From: Periplaneta americana
Lineage: Eukaryota; Arthropoda; Insecta; Blattodea; Blattidae
Assembly: GCF_040183065.1 (NCBI RefSeq)
Contig: NC_091132.1
Location: 93,284,606 to 93,348,605, forward strand
DNA length: 64,000 bases
Direction of reading: 5' to 3'
Below the pieces are notes generated by a model. That model worked only from the letters and a program-made list of their open reading frames with translations, was not told where the DNA came from and did not search any database. A program made the position numbers and the translations under genes. Below are positions 33,020-43,810 of this stretch, in pieces (within the stretch, counting starts at the first letter, position 1; each line of letters opens with the position of its first letter).

Positions 33020-33520
33020 ATGCCTCATTGGGGTTTTGCGTGTTCAAATAGAATAAACACAGATATTCATATATTTCCTAATCTTCAAAGATCACCGATT
33101 AGATTCCAAGCGTGGGGGAATCGAATAAATCGGCATAATTTCGAATCCACTCGATATTCCGTCGTTTGTTCTGAATACTTCACTCCAGAAGATTTTGAAA
33201 TTACGTCCCGGCTTAGAAATGAACTTTTGAGTACCAAAACAAGTAGACCGGTTTAAAAAAAAGTGCAATCCCTCCTTTAAAACTGAAACCGAATGAAATT
33301 AATGGACATAATCAAAGTCAGAGAAAAACGGTGCATATGTAAGGAAGAAAATTATAAACCAAGCGATAGACTAGTCATTTACAAGTTCATGCAGCGAACT
33401 TTGTGAGACAGTATACGAAGAAGTGGGGACCAGTGTTATCCAAGAACAAACAAGTGATGATGTCAATTTAAACACACATACAAATTGCAATGAATTAGGT
33501 GTGCAATGTGGGCTGGGGTT
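33020..33520 (+). pseudogene. THAP-domain remnant (P-element-type transposase N-terminus?)
   Basis: The start is ATG 33020 (MPHWGFACSNR). The next blocks, IHIFPN, W-x-N-x-INRHNFESTRYS and VVCSEYFTPEDFEITS, follow the THAP zinc-finger order. Of the C2CH ligands, the first Cys is missing and the final His (CSEHF) is Tyr. Stop at 33254-33256. Downstream, TSVIQEQTSDDVNL and ELGVQCGLGF in another frame look like the linker of P-element-type proteins. The catalytic part is absent. Inferred origin: a P-like transposon, not a host THAP gene. Confidence 0.68.
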
Positions 33521-33529
33521 TTGAAACTT

Positions 33530-34346
33530 TCAGGGGTATTTCAAACTGTGAAAGTGAGGAAGTAAAAATGATATGGATGTGACCTTTTGTGAAACAACCA
33601 GTAGCAGTAGGAGAAGCGGTTTTACCAAATATAATAATTTAAAAATAGACAAGAGTGCTATATTTTTTATTGTGGGGAATGTTTACTCTCTCTGTTTGCC
33701 TTTTATCCAATAAATATTTCAATGTGTATATTGATACAAATTTATCAGTTAAAACCTTGGATTTGTTTTAAAAACTGCATGTTGTAATAGTTTTTTGAAA
33801 TTGATTACTTTTTTCTGATCGAGTTATCACTAATATTGAAACAATTATAAATGGCCAACAATATGTTTAATGGAGGTAAAGTTATTAAAACCTTATAAAG
33901 GGAAGGAATTGGTAAAAAATAAAAAAAATGATAAATAAGATAAATTTTTTTAATGTTCTGAGTGTTGGTTGCAAAATATAACAAATTGTGGTGAGTTTTT
34001 TTAAATTAAAAACAATTTCTAATTAATCAAAATACTAAATTTCCCTTCTATTAGCAGTTTGAAAGTTTCTGTACTCATTATCAGGGTCGGGGTATTCGCG
34101 ACGAATTTCTTTTATTACGCACGAAGCTATGACTTTTCTGTTTCCTCTTCCGAGGTGATTCCAAGAATTAATCCAGTAAACAAACTGTAAGTTAAATAGC
34201 GTTATGTTTGTTATTTACCTCTTGTAACTCTTCCCTTTCATTATTAGACTCCGTCCTCATCATCATAACATGCCTAGCAGTATTCAACGTGTCTCTGTTT
34301 AGTACAACAGTGTAAAATGTATTATGAAATGTACTCATAATACAAA
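33530..34346. other. No feature seen
   Basis: AT-rich sequence after the THAP relic; may hold its decayed remainder. Confidence 0.4.
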
Positions 34347-34348
34347 TA

Positions 34349-36262
34349 CAGGGACATCATTTTATTTTTACTTCAATTTTTATTGTACCTGAGTTTTCCA
34401 ATGTACTTCACTCCCATCCCCTCTACTAGTAAACTTCAACCATTCTCCGCACAGAACCAAGGCCGCGTATGCAGTACTGAGTTAGTGAGTATAGTACGTC
34501 CCAGAAATATGTTCGTGTTTTCCAGTGACGAAAGAGCTTTCAATATTGAATCATTTTTGTCACAGGTAATGTCGTCCGTTTGCCTACGTCGCATCCCGGT
34601 TTTCTCCATCCGCTTCTGCTCGTCCCTCAAGGGCTAGTAGCTGGACTGTCTTAGGTCTTTTCTGAAAACATTAATTTCTGTAAGGAATTAGACGTCTACG
34701 TAATATTATACAACTATTCAAAATAACTTAAATAAGAGGGCCTCGTTAAGTAATTAATTGTCACATGATTTCTCTCCTTTGTACGACCCTGAGACAAAAC
34801 CACTTGGACGGACAGTAGATACCATGTCTGAGTAATTTTATCTTTTCGATTCGGGTAGAAGTGAAGATTGAATTTACAATACGTACGGGACATACTCTGT
34901 TATAGAGTAGGTACAGAATTATTTCAACATGAGTAACTCGTACGAAGAACGAAACTGGTAATTGGAATTAGGTACAATAGTCTATAGTGCGATAATATGC
35001 ATTAAGAACTGAAGCCTGTATCTAAATAAAAGTCTACCATTTAAGAATAGTACATTAAGCAACGAGCCTATAAAGGTAGTAAATAAGACGCAAGTATGAT
35101 TGTTTATGAAACGAGTGCAAGGGAGTTTCATAATTTTCATACGAGCGTCTTAATTACCATTATAGGCAAGTTTCATACGACTTTTTATGCTCGACCATAT
35201 TTCTAACTTGAAAGTATTGAAAATTAGGTCTTTTTATGGTTATGTGCGAACTGACCTGAATTATGAGATTGCGCAGACGCGAAAGTATTGTTTTTTTCCG
35301 AGGCCGAATGTCATTGACCTTGGCACAGAATAAGAATGAACATTAGTCTGATATAACCTGGAAATTGATTTAGAATTGAAAAACGAGATGACAAATTGAA
35401 TTTATTTGAATATTATTTATAATTAACGCTAATTATTATAGTAACAGAACATAACCTTCAGCGACAGTATTGGATTTCAAGCCTCCGTGACTTTTCGCTA
35501 ATTGTCTGTCAATTGCATATCCGAGAATAATCGATATAACGGTACAAAGCTGACCTTGATTGGCTGAAGACCAGTACTTTAATGTGTAGTTGTACTTTAA
35601 TGACATGCATTAAAGGACTGCTACCAGGTGTATAATTACTACATTTCGGCATGGTCGAGCATAAAAGTTTAAATATCCATATGATTATTTTTCAAATTCA
35701 CTTCCTTCCCTATATTGTACGCTAATGTACTGTAACCACAGTCTAGTATATACAGTCGCGAAGCTCAATACGTAGAAAATATGCAAACATTAGGTAGTTG
35801 CTCACCACTAGGGTCGCTAATATCGCCTCATTACAGGCAATGCAAAATAGTACCGTCACAGTCTATTGTTTCTAGCACCCTCAAAACTCAAGCTTCGTGA
35901 CTGTATATAGTAGACTGTGCTGTAACAATATAATATACATGTATAATGAATACGTCGGAATGGATAGCTCAATTCGTGAGTAAAAACATTTATTTTTAAT
36001 ACAGTACTGTATTTTGATTAAACAAAACCTAATGAAAACTATCAAACCCAAAATCGCTAAATTTCCTAGTTTACGTAAATAGATGAACTACTTTTCTTCT
36101 CTCTTATACCTAGTAAAGTGATTTATTTGTATTTTAAGCCAGTATCATCGAACTCCTGTCGTGGAAGGGGTAGCAAACGGTGTTTGCGGTTCTTATCCGT
36201 TAATCCAAAGGTATAGCCAGGTTAATATTAGAAATGTTAGTAAAAATAAAATGATGTCCCTG
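34349..36262. mobile_element. TA-flanked TIR element G, copy 2
   Basis: The ends cagggacatcattttat (34349) and inverted ataaaatgatgtccctg (ending 36262) are flanked by TA (34347-34348, 36263-36264). The interior is collinear with copy 1 except for an extra block of about 620 bp at roughly 35051-35666 and the lack of the MITE present at 30014-30241. No transposase recognised. Confidence 0.88.
35051..35666. mobile_element. Foldback-type insertion nested in element G copy 2
   Basis: Copy 1 lacks this block at the corresponding point (around 29770). It contains two inverted systems. gcctataa-ggta…taagacgc…atgaaac around 35067-35115 pairs with 35120-35170. ttttatgctcgaccat (35186) pairs with atggtcgagcataaaa (ending 35666). 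The boundaries are approximate; tttaa may be the duplication. No coding motif. Confidence 0.65.
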
Positions 36263-36264
36263 TA

Positions 36265-38089
36265 CATCAGCACTTTCCGTTACATATCTTACCATTGCAC
36301 TTTCACAGCAACAGAAACACTCTTGATGAGTTTCTGAAGAAACACATTCACCGCAGAAACGCTAGTCCATGGTTCCTAGCCGGTTTGTAATCTCAATGCT
36401 TTCTTCCCCAATTCTTACAATTTCACTTTCCTGGGCTCAAATTGATACGGCCTGATTTCAGCCATGATTCGTGGAAATAACTATTTCATATAAGACAAGA
36501 CACCAGTTACCAGAAACTTAACACTAATAATAGGAAGAGACTGAAGGGAAAGAAGCTTCTATTACGTTATAAAGCCCAGTTGCTGCTACTCACGGCTGGC
36601 ATACTTGCAAGTGCAGTTGTGACGTCACCACTAACTCCGGGAATTTTTAAATGCCGTTCTATTAATCGTACGACGCACCGGTTTTCACAGAAACTAATCG
36701 CTATACTACTCTGTCAGAATAATTATATACCTAAAAGTGCATTTTTTAAGTTGACAGGGCCTTTAAATATAGACTTTTTCATGACAAGTCCAAAGCCTGC
36801 AACAGATGGCGGAAAACACTTCTAGGGACATCAAGAATAATGATTGTGATGTTGGCACGTGTAAAAGAAATATGAAGTGCAGCGTTGAATGTGTGTTGCA
36901 GAAAATGGCGATCGTGTTCAGTACCTGATGTGTGTGTGTTTTTTTTTTTTTTTAATTTAATAAACCCTATTTCACCCTGAGGTATATTAGGGTTATAGTT
37001 GGCATCAAAATACATATTTTATAACCATTAAACAATAGTAAAGTGATAACATAAAATAGTGGTACAGTTACAATTCACATGAATTATGTAGAAGCATGCA
37101 TATTAGTGAAAGAATGGCTCCTGTTAAAGATTAATGAGATGTTTGAGGAATAATCAATATAAAAGGTATACAAGAATGTCTAACCTATTCAGAGTAAATC
37201 ACGATCTTAAAAAGATAATCAATAGTAGATTAATAAAACAAAGTTTCACTTTCACTTTCAAATTAATACTTAATTTATGAACAATGAAATAGTTAAGAGT
37301 AATAAAGAGATACTACAAGCAATGATTTACGATTACAAGTTACATACATGATTCAGGAACAATTACAATAATTAAAATATAACACACGTAATGACTTACA
37401 ACTAACGAATATCGAAATATTTAAGGGCAATATATAATGGTAGGGGCAATACAAAAGATTTAAAAACAAATGTAAACAGTACAGTAAAGGAATAGTAGAA
37501 AAAATGACTTAAGATTATAAATTAAACACATTATTTTTAAAGCAATAGGTAACAACAAAGGGATACTAATAACAATACACTGACTGTAGTTACAGATTAA
37601 ACACATTATTTTAAAAAACAAACACGCAAAGGATTAATAGCTATTTTCAGGCATCAATCAAAGGGACCATGACTGTAATTCACATCTTCTTGACGTCATT
37701 TCGTATATTATTTTGTGTTTCAATCTATTTCAATTTATTGTTTTTCACTGTAACAACAAAATATGTTTCATAAAGCCTCAAGGTATTTCTCTATACTTAT
37801 TGTATCACGGTACTCTTTGTCAATGGCAACCTGTAATGGTTATAGGAAGAAAAATATATATATAAATAAAAATAAAATAGTTATTAAACACATTATTTTA
37901 AAAGCAATAAATACCTATATTAAGAGATGACTTGAAATTTACGAATTAAATGCCAGTACCTGATGTTATGAGCACTTGTTTCACATGAAGACAATTTTAC
38001 TACTTGACTTCCATTTGTTTGTGAATTGCAGGCTAGACATTGGTTCGGTTCTATTCGAATCACTCTGTGGAATGTTTTGTCAAGTATAA
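36265..38089. other. 1.8 kb AT-rich, no firm element
   Basis: The motif attaaacacattatttt occurs three times (about 37525, 37595, 37885), suggesting a local degenerate repeat. A T-run with cctatttcaccctgagg lies at 36940-36980. Nothing else recognised. Confidence 0.4.
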
Positions 38090-38262
38090 CAGTACAGCAG
38101 CCGTGGCGAAAAGGCCATGGTGCGCCGAGCCACTGTGTAAGCTGCAACGTGCATAGCACCTATGGAGGGAGGCAGACAACCGAAGGGGAAGTTAATGTTT
38201 AGGACGTGTAACGAAGAAAGAAATTAACAAGAAAACATAGGACACATTATCACAACCTAAAA

Positions 38263-38538
38263 TTAACTGTCTTCAGAATGTCTCTGCGACAAAGTTTCAA
38301 AATCAGGAATTATGTCACTTACTGCCAATCGTAGTTGATCACGAAGGTATTTGTCTGTCAGTCGTGATCTAAATTTGATTTTTACTATTTTCATTGTTGA
38401 AAATAATTTTTCAGAAACGTAAGTTACAGCGAGCATGGCTTCAACAGAGCAAACGAAAGAACGAAGCTTCAAATATTTCTTTTTTTCCAAAGATTTGAAA
38501 AGTTCAATATCTGTCAAGTCCTTACATCTAGCTTCCAT
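38263..38538 (-). pseudogene. hAT transposase C-terminus
   Basis: Open for 91 codons: KKKYLKLRSFVCSVEAMLAV, TYVSEKLFSTMKIVKIKFRS, RLTDKYLRDQLRLAV, DIIPDFETLS, stop. This matches the end of GTF2I/FAM200-like hAT transposases (Y-x-x-E-x-x-FSxMK … RSRLTDxxL … PDF). The frame is intact. The catalytic core upstream is absent, so it cannot encode an active enzyme. Confidence 0.82.
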
Positions 38539-38638
38539 TTAACGTCACATTGTAAATCTGCGAGTTTAAATTGAAAATCTAACCGCATTATTCGTACATC
38601 TGCTGTAAAAGAATTGACGTACAGAGATGATAATGATG

Positions 38639-38642
<4 letters not shown>

Positions 38643-38692
<50 letters not shown>
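38643..38692. repeat. (AATG)/(AAT)n microsatellite inside hAT
   Basis: ATGATA- then AAT-type units lie between the two coding remnants. Confidence 0.92.
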
Positions 38693-38696
<4 letters not shown>

Positions 38697-38699
38697 ACT

Positions 38700-38879
38700 T
38701 TATAATGTTTCATCAGTAACATGTAGGCCTAGTAACTTATAATGCCGTTTTATGTTATACAACCGTTTTCGTAGTAATATTTGTGAACAAATCATACATT
38801 TAATATTTTCATCATATTGTAAGCAAAGGAATGCGTCCTCCCATCCTACTTGAAACTTTCGTTTTTTATAGAGGTACAT
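38700..38879 (-). pseudogene. hAT BED zinc finger (N-terminus)
   Basis: From the ATG at 38877-38879: MYLYKKRKFQVGWEDAF, IKCMICSQILLRKRL, YNIKRHYKLLGLHV, then stop. CxxC followed by KRHY…H fits the BED finger at the start of hAT transposases (W-x-x-x-F/Y, CxxC, HxnH). All four metal ligands are present. It is followed directly by the microsatellite and the C-terminus. Confidence 0.75.
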
Positions 38880-39055
38880 GGTTTCGAGAGAGATATTGCG
38901 ACGATACGCCACTCGCAGGTCCGAGACAAATATAAATAGAACGGAGTTTGACTCCAGTGAGTGAGAGGGTGGGGGTTGTAGGTAGGAAGCGAGAGAAAAG
39001 CACTGCGAGCCACAATGTGCTCGTGAGTCGCATTTTCGCCGCGGCTGCAGTACAG

Positions 39056-40867
39056 AAAGGATGCAAACACATTTCTTCAAACTATATTGTATTCCAGCGA
39101 CATAGTGGTATATTTATAGACGATAGACTTTCGGTAAATATTGGCACTTGTTAATACTAATAATATCATTATTAATTATTTTAACTGATAATTACCTGAA
39201 CAACGTTCTGGAATATTTAATTAAAAGAAAAACAAAAACAAAGTGTTTCAAACTTCAAAGTCTTAAGTTCTTAAGATATTAAATAGAAATGATTTGTGAT
39301 TAGTAAAGTTCGGATAAAATAACTGTATTAGAATATGCATCCTTGATCCGTGCGTTTTGTTTCAAAACATTAACTAGTTATCGCGTATCCCCCAGCCGAG
39401 AGTACTGACGTATATTCAGTTCATATCGGCTGTACTGTCCATTCACTGATGTTTTAGCTACGGCAGCGATGTCAAGGTCAAGAGCACGTGGACAGTTCTG
39501 CGTGCGATCAAGCGCTCACTAGTTGCAATGCAGGCAGCAACAGAGAATAAGAAGGGGTGAGCAAAGTGAAGTCTATTGGCCTGTCACTGCAAGATGAATT
39601 AAACTGTCTTAAATAATAGATAACAAGAAATCAGAACGTGTTTTGTAGAGTGTACCTCTCTAATAAATGCAAATAATTCTAAACTAGTAGGCTACAATAA
39701 ATAATAAGCATAGCTTCTCCTTAACTTATATATTTTCAGATAATAGCTAGAATATGATTAATTTTTATATGATTATCTAATAATCCAACTAGTATAAAAA
39801 ACATTGTTTGCCTGTTTTAAACCTACCAATACAAAAGTGAAAGAAATTACAGGACATTGTGCATACGGAAAATGAAATAATAGGATTGCAACAAATAATA
39901 AACATAGTATATTTTTGATCTTAGATGTTTTAGATAATGACGCCTTTCTAATTAAATGCTATGTAGCTGTTACACACTTAATAATGTATTATTATATGAA
40001 CAGCACTTTTATAGAAACAAATTTAAATTCCTGACTTCTCGTCTAATACTGAAATGTTTCTTCTTATTTTACCCGACACCAACCTTCTTATGCCCGGCGA
40101 AATTATGTTTCCTGCAGCATGACGAAGCATAGCACGCATATTATCTTAGATAATCTTGGTATTAGTCTTGGTTTTGTGAGGTTCACAAGTGAGGAAAATT
40201 GTTCACATACGTGCTTACTGCCGAATATAGAAATAATTTGCGCCGCAAATATTTGTACCCTGGATATATTACCAGGCAAAGCGAACTTCCAACTTGACTA
40301 TGTTCATGCAATTCAAAGAACATGGAGAGAACTTTTCCTCGGCTTAACCAAAGGACATCACAATGGTAAGGACCATTGTCAAACTGAAAATATACGGACG
40401 ACATATCTTCACAATTTTTTAGACAGAATTCATAACGAGTCTACGCTATTAGCATCCATACTTTTGTATTTTATTCTGTAACCTTAAATACCATGCAGAG
40501 AGGAAGAACCTCTACAGTATGTCTTAAACATATATTTATTACTATTTAATGTCAATAAAACAACAAAATTTCAATACATCATTATGTACATGAATTAATA
40601 ATTTCAGGCGTTTCACATTGCTGCTCTTCGTAACTAAATGTTTTCCATACATCAGACAAAGAACATTTTCGTCTCGTTCACTCATAAAAAGTTAGGAGTC
40701 TAGTCAGCCTAAAACTTACTGAACGACTTCTTCCTCAATGTGTAATGTACAACCCTTGAGTTCATCAGTGACTTGTACCTGCGTGCTCTGAACAGCTCAT
40801 ATGGGCGATGAGGCACGCTTGCGCTCTCGTTGACATCACTGAGCTATGGGGTGGTGAGCGCTCTTCC
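39056..40867. other. 1.8 kb without recognised feature
   Basis: Holds a 120-codon open frame (40119-40481, plus) without known motifs, which I do not call. Confidence 0.4.
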
Positions 40868-41322
40868 CAGTATAATAATAATACTAATAATAATAGTTTT
40901 ATTTTCCCTGGCAGAGTTAAGGCCATCGGGCCTTCACTTCCACTCAACTAGGATCAAGTCACATAGAGAAAAATAGCCTACATACCGGTATACAAATATT
41001 AACTTAAAAGTAATAATAAACATAATAAAGTAAAAAAAGAGAGATTGAATACACAATCAGAATTACTTTAAAATAATAATAATAATAATAATACAAAAAT
41101 ATATATAATAAAAAAAGAGACTGAATACATAACCACAAACAGAAAAATACATTCTAGTATACAAGTATTAACTTAAAAAAAAAGAATTAATACATATGAA
41201 TATAATCTCACAACTAAAGGAATAGTACTATTAGTATGATCAGCACAGCACGTGTTACATTGAGACAATGACAATTACCTAGATATTAGTGTTAATGGAA
41301 AAATAAAGTAATGACTGTGTAA

Positions 41323-41326
<4 letters not shown>

Positions 41327-41385
<59 letters not shown>
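41327..41385. repeat. (AAT)n microsatellite in LINE 3' UTR
   Basis: About 19 units; shorter AAT runs lie at 40868-40900 and 41075-41092. Confidence 0.93.
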
Positions 41386-41386
<1 letters not shown>

Positions 41387-42788
41387 GTAATGATAATAAT
41401 GCATAAAAATTATACCTAAAAAAACTAATTCTGTGCATTTAAAATATTTCTAAACAACCTAATTTTAAACAACTGAGGACTAAGATTACCCCTGATTTCC
41501 AGCGGCAGCGAATTCCATGAGCGGGCCATGGCTATTGAAAAAGAACTTGAGTACAGAGATGTCTGATAACGTGGTATTGATAGCAACAGATTGTGCTGTG
41601 ACCGTGTGTTACGATTATGATGTGAAGCTAGGAGAGTAAACCGAGAGGCAAGGTAGTTGGGTGTGGAATCATGTATAATTCGATATAGCAGGCAAAGAGA
41701 ATGTACTAAACGTCGATCTTGCAAGCGGAGCCAGGAGAGTCGTAGAAAATATTACGATATATGATCATGTCGACGGATATTGAAAATAAATTGGACGCAG
41801 ACATTATATACACGGTGAAGTTTTTGAGAAAGTTCAGCACTTAAGTCGCTATATAAAACATCACAATAGTCAAAGTGAGGCATTACAAGGGTCTGTACTA
41901 GAATTTGAGTTTAGTAGGAAGGAAATTTTTCAGGCGTTTCAAATAATGCATGATAGAGAAAACTTTTCTACAGATATATCTGATTTGCGTATTCCAGTTC
42001 ATATTAGAGTGGAAATAGATGCCGAGGTTTTTTTACAGTAGCACTGAAAGGAATTATTTTGTTGTCGAGAGAGACAGGCTGAAGGGTGTTCATATTAATA
42101 GAGGATAAAAGCCTTTGCTGCCCCAAGAGAATGGCTTGGGTTTTATCTGGATTGATGTTTAGCCCAAATTTTCTTTCCCAATTATTAATTGACAAAATAT
42201 CGTCAGTGAGGCTCGACAAAAGTTCATTAACAGTATCAGGCCGAGAGTGTATATATACTTGAAGGTCGTCCGCATACAAATTACATTAGCAGTGCTCCAG
42301 AACTGAAGAAATGTCATTAATATATAGAGTGAAAAGCAGAGGACCTAGTACAGTCCATCCATGTGACTGCACTCTCAGAAAGATGCATTTGTCTTAGCTT
42401 TGAAATCAATATGTAAATGTTGACAGTGTCAAAAGCTCGGCTGAAGTCAATTAGTGTCAATACAGTAATTTCACGTCTTCTCTATAGCTTCACGAATGTC
42501 TTCAGAGATCTTGAGTAGAGCAGTAGTAGTACTATGGTGATTTATAAAACCTGATTGACAGGTGTCCAATAGATTGTGTGTACCAAGGTAAGCAGTCAGC
42601 TGTTTGTAAACAATGCGTTCTAGGGCCTTTGACAGTGTGGGAAGAATGCTGATTGGTCTATAGTCATTTGCAGTCATTGGTTTGGCGGTTTTAGGGAGTG
42701 GATGAACGAGGGGGTATTTCCATTGTTGTGGGTAGGTAGAGGTGATGAGGGAAGCGTTGAAAATGTGAGACAAGGTAGAGAGAATTAT

Positions 42789-43036
42789 TTTTTTTATTTT
42801 ATTTTGGTAGGTTATTTTACGACGCTTTATCAACATCTTAGGTTATTTAGCGTCTGAATGAGATGAAGGTGATAATGCTGGTGAAATGAGTCTGGGGTCC
42901 AGCACCGAAAGTTACCCAGCATTTGCTCATATTGGGTTGAGGGAAAACCCCGGAAAAAACCTCAACCAGGTAACTTGCCCCGACCGGGAATCGAACCCGG
43001 GCCAAATGCGCTGACCGTTACTCCACAGGTGTGGAC
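42789..43036 (-). mobile_element. SINE-C inserted in LINE ORF2
   Basis: Complete minus-strand SINE-C: A/T-rich tail at 42789, B box gggaatcgaacccgg, head at the high end. Flanks agagagaattat (42777-42788) and agggagaattat (43037-43048) differ at one base, a 12-bp duplication. Removing it joins LILDIIL to the RT open frame. Confidence 0.93.
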
Positions 43037-43282
43037 AGGGAGAATTATATCTAAAATCAAATTTAACATCAAAATATTATTGCGATCTGTGCCTTGAGCT
43101 TTAGTTTTAATCCTTTGTAGTGCTATTTTTACGTCTAGATCAGTGACATTAGTGAAATAAAATTTGTCGCGGTCTGGGATAGGAGCAGTTGAAAGTTTGC
43201 TGTTTCAGGTCAATATTGGGATGTGAAGTGGAAGCGGATGTAAAATGGTCATTTAGTACATCTAGAGGAATGTTGATGGGAT

Positions 43283-43519
43283 TGTCGACCTAGTTGGCGA
43301 GTTGGTATAGCGCTGGCCTTCTATGCCCAAGTTGCGGGTTCGATCCCGGGCCAGGTCGATGGCATTTACAGTAAGTGTGCTTAAATGCGACAGGCTCATA
43401 TCAGTAGATTTACTGGCATGTAAAAGATCTCCTGCGGGACAAAATTCCGGCACATCCGGCGACGCTGATATAAACTCTGGAGTTGCGAGCGTCATTAAAT
43501 AAACCATAACATTTAACAT
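43283..43519 (+). mobile_element. SINE-D inserted in LINE ORF2
   Basis: 237-bp plus-strand copy with intact B box gggttcgatcccggg; duplication ttgatgggat at 43273-43282 and 43520-43529. Removal joins NKTPTDP to INIPLDVLNDHF in the LINE frame. Confidence 0.94.
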
Positions 43520-43531
43520 TTGATGGGATCC

Positions 43532-43739
43532 GTTGGCGTCTTATTCTGTCCTATTCCCATTTGTCGTAAGTTGTTCCATAGTCCACGTGCATTTGTGGAC
43601 GGCTCGATTAGGCTATGGGTATGTCGGAGTTTGGAGTTGGCGTCTTATTCTGTCCTATTCCCATTTGTCGTAAGTTGTTCCATAGTCCACGTGCATTTGT
43701 GGACGGCTCGATTAGGCTATGGGTATGTCGGAGTTTGGA
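43532..43739. repeat. 2 x 104-bp tandem duplication inside LINE
   Basis: Units 43532-43635 and 43636-43739 look identical. 104 bp is not a multiple of three, so it also frameshifts the LINE ORF. It codes for the linker residues from NSKLRHTHS to GIGQNKTP. Confidence 0.95.
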
Positions 43740-43810
43740 GTTACGTATCATTTATGTGGTTTGATTTCTAAATTGCTTTTATATTTGCCAGTTTTCATCA
43801 GTTTCATCAG

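Larger units (their letters stand above)
38098..39047 (-). mobile_element. hAT element, internally deleted, perfect 8-bp TSD
   Basis: The ends cagccgtggcgaaaa (38098) and inverted …cgccgcggctg (ending 39047) are flanked by cagtacag on both sides (38090-38097, 39048-39055). At 950 bp it retains, on the minus strand, a BED finger and the C-terminal dimerisation block. AAT/AATG microsatellites fill the place of the missing core. Confidence 0.9.
41425..43805 (-). pseudogene. LINE ORF2 pseudogene (linker, RT, C-terminus)
   Basis: Blocks in order on the minus strand: DENWQI-stop-KQFRNQTT and MIRNSKLRHTHSLIEPST (linker); ARGLWNNLRQMGIGQNKTP; IPLDVLNDHF; VKIALQRIKTKAQGTDRNN; PLPKTAKPMTANDYRPISIL and CQSGFINHHSTTTALL (RT, 42471-42788); MYADDLQVYIHS with the YADD motif (42279); GLNINPDKTQAILLG; and SIAMARSWNSLPLEIRG to the stop near 41425. 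Two TAA codons in the linker appear to replace Tyr codons. The RT part between HHSTTTALL and YADD is disturbed around 42290-42470. Blocks are those of jockey/CR1-group LINEs. Confidence 0.83.
40868..43810 (-). mobile_element. Jockey/CR1-type LINE, 5' truncated, with nested SINEs
   Basis: Minus-strand LINE running from the ORF2 linker (about 43805) through the polymerase to a 3' UTR with AAT microsatellites and a TTA-rich tail near 40870. The UTR block ggcagagttaaggcc is shared with the LINE end at 46880-47480. It is interrupted by SINE-D (43283-43519) and SINE-C (42789-43036) and carries a 104-bp tandem duplication (43532-43739). All reading frames are broken. Confidence 0.8.

Noticed and set aside
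40119-40481. 120-codon open frame on the plus strand
   Set aside because: No domain or repeat membership recognised; treated as chance.
40868-41385. CRISPR-like or regulatory array
   Set aside because: The repeats are plain AAT microsatellites in a LINE 3' UTR; nothing prokaryotic is present in the window.
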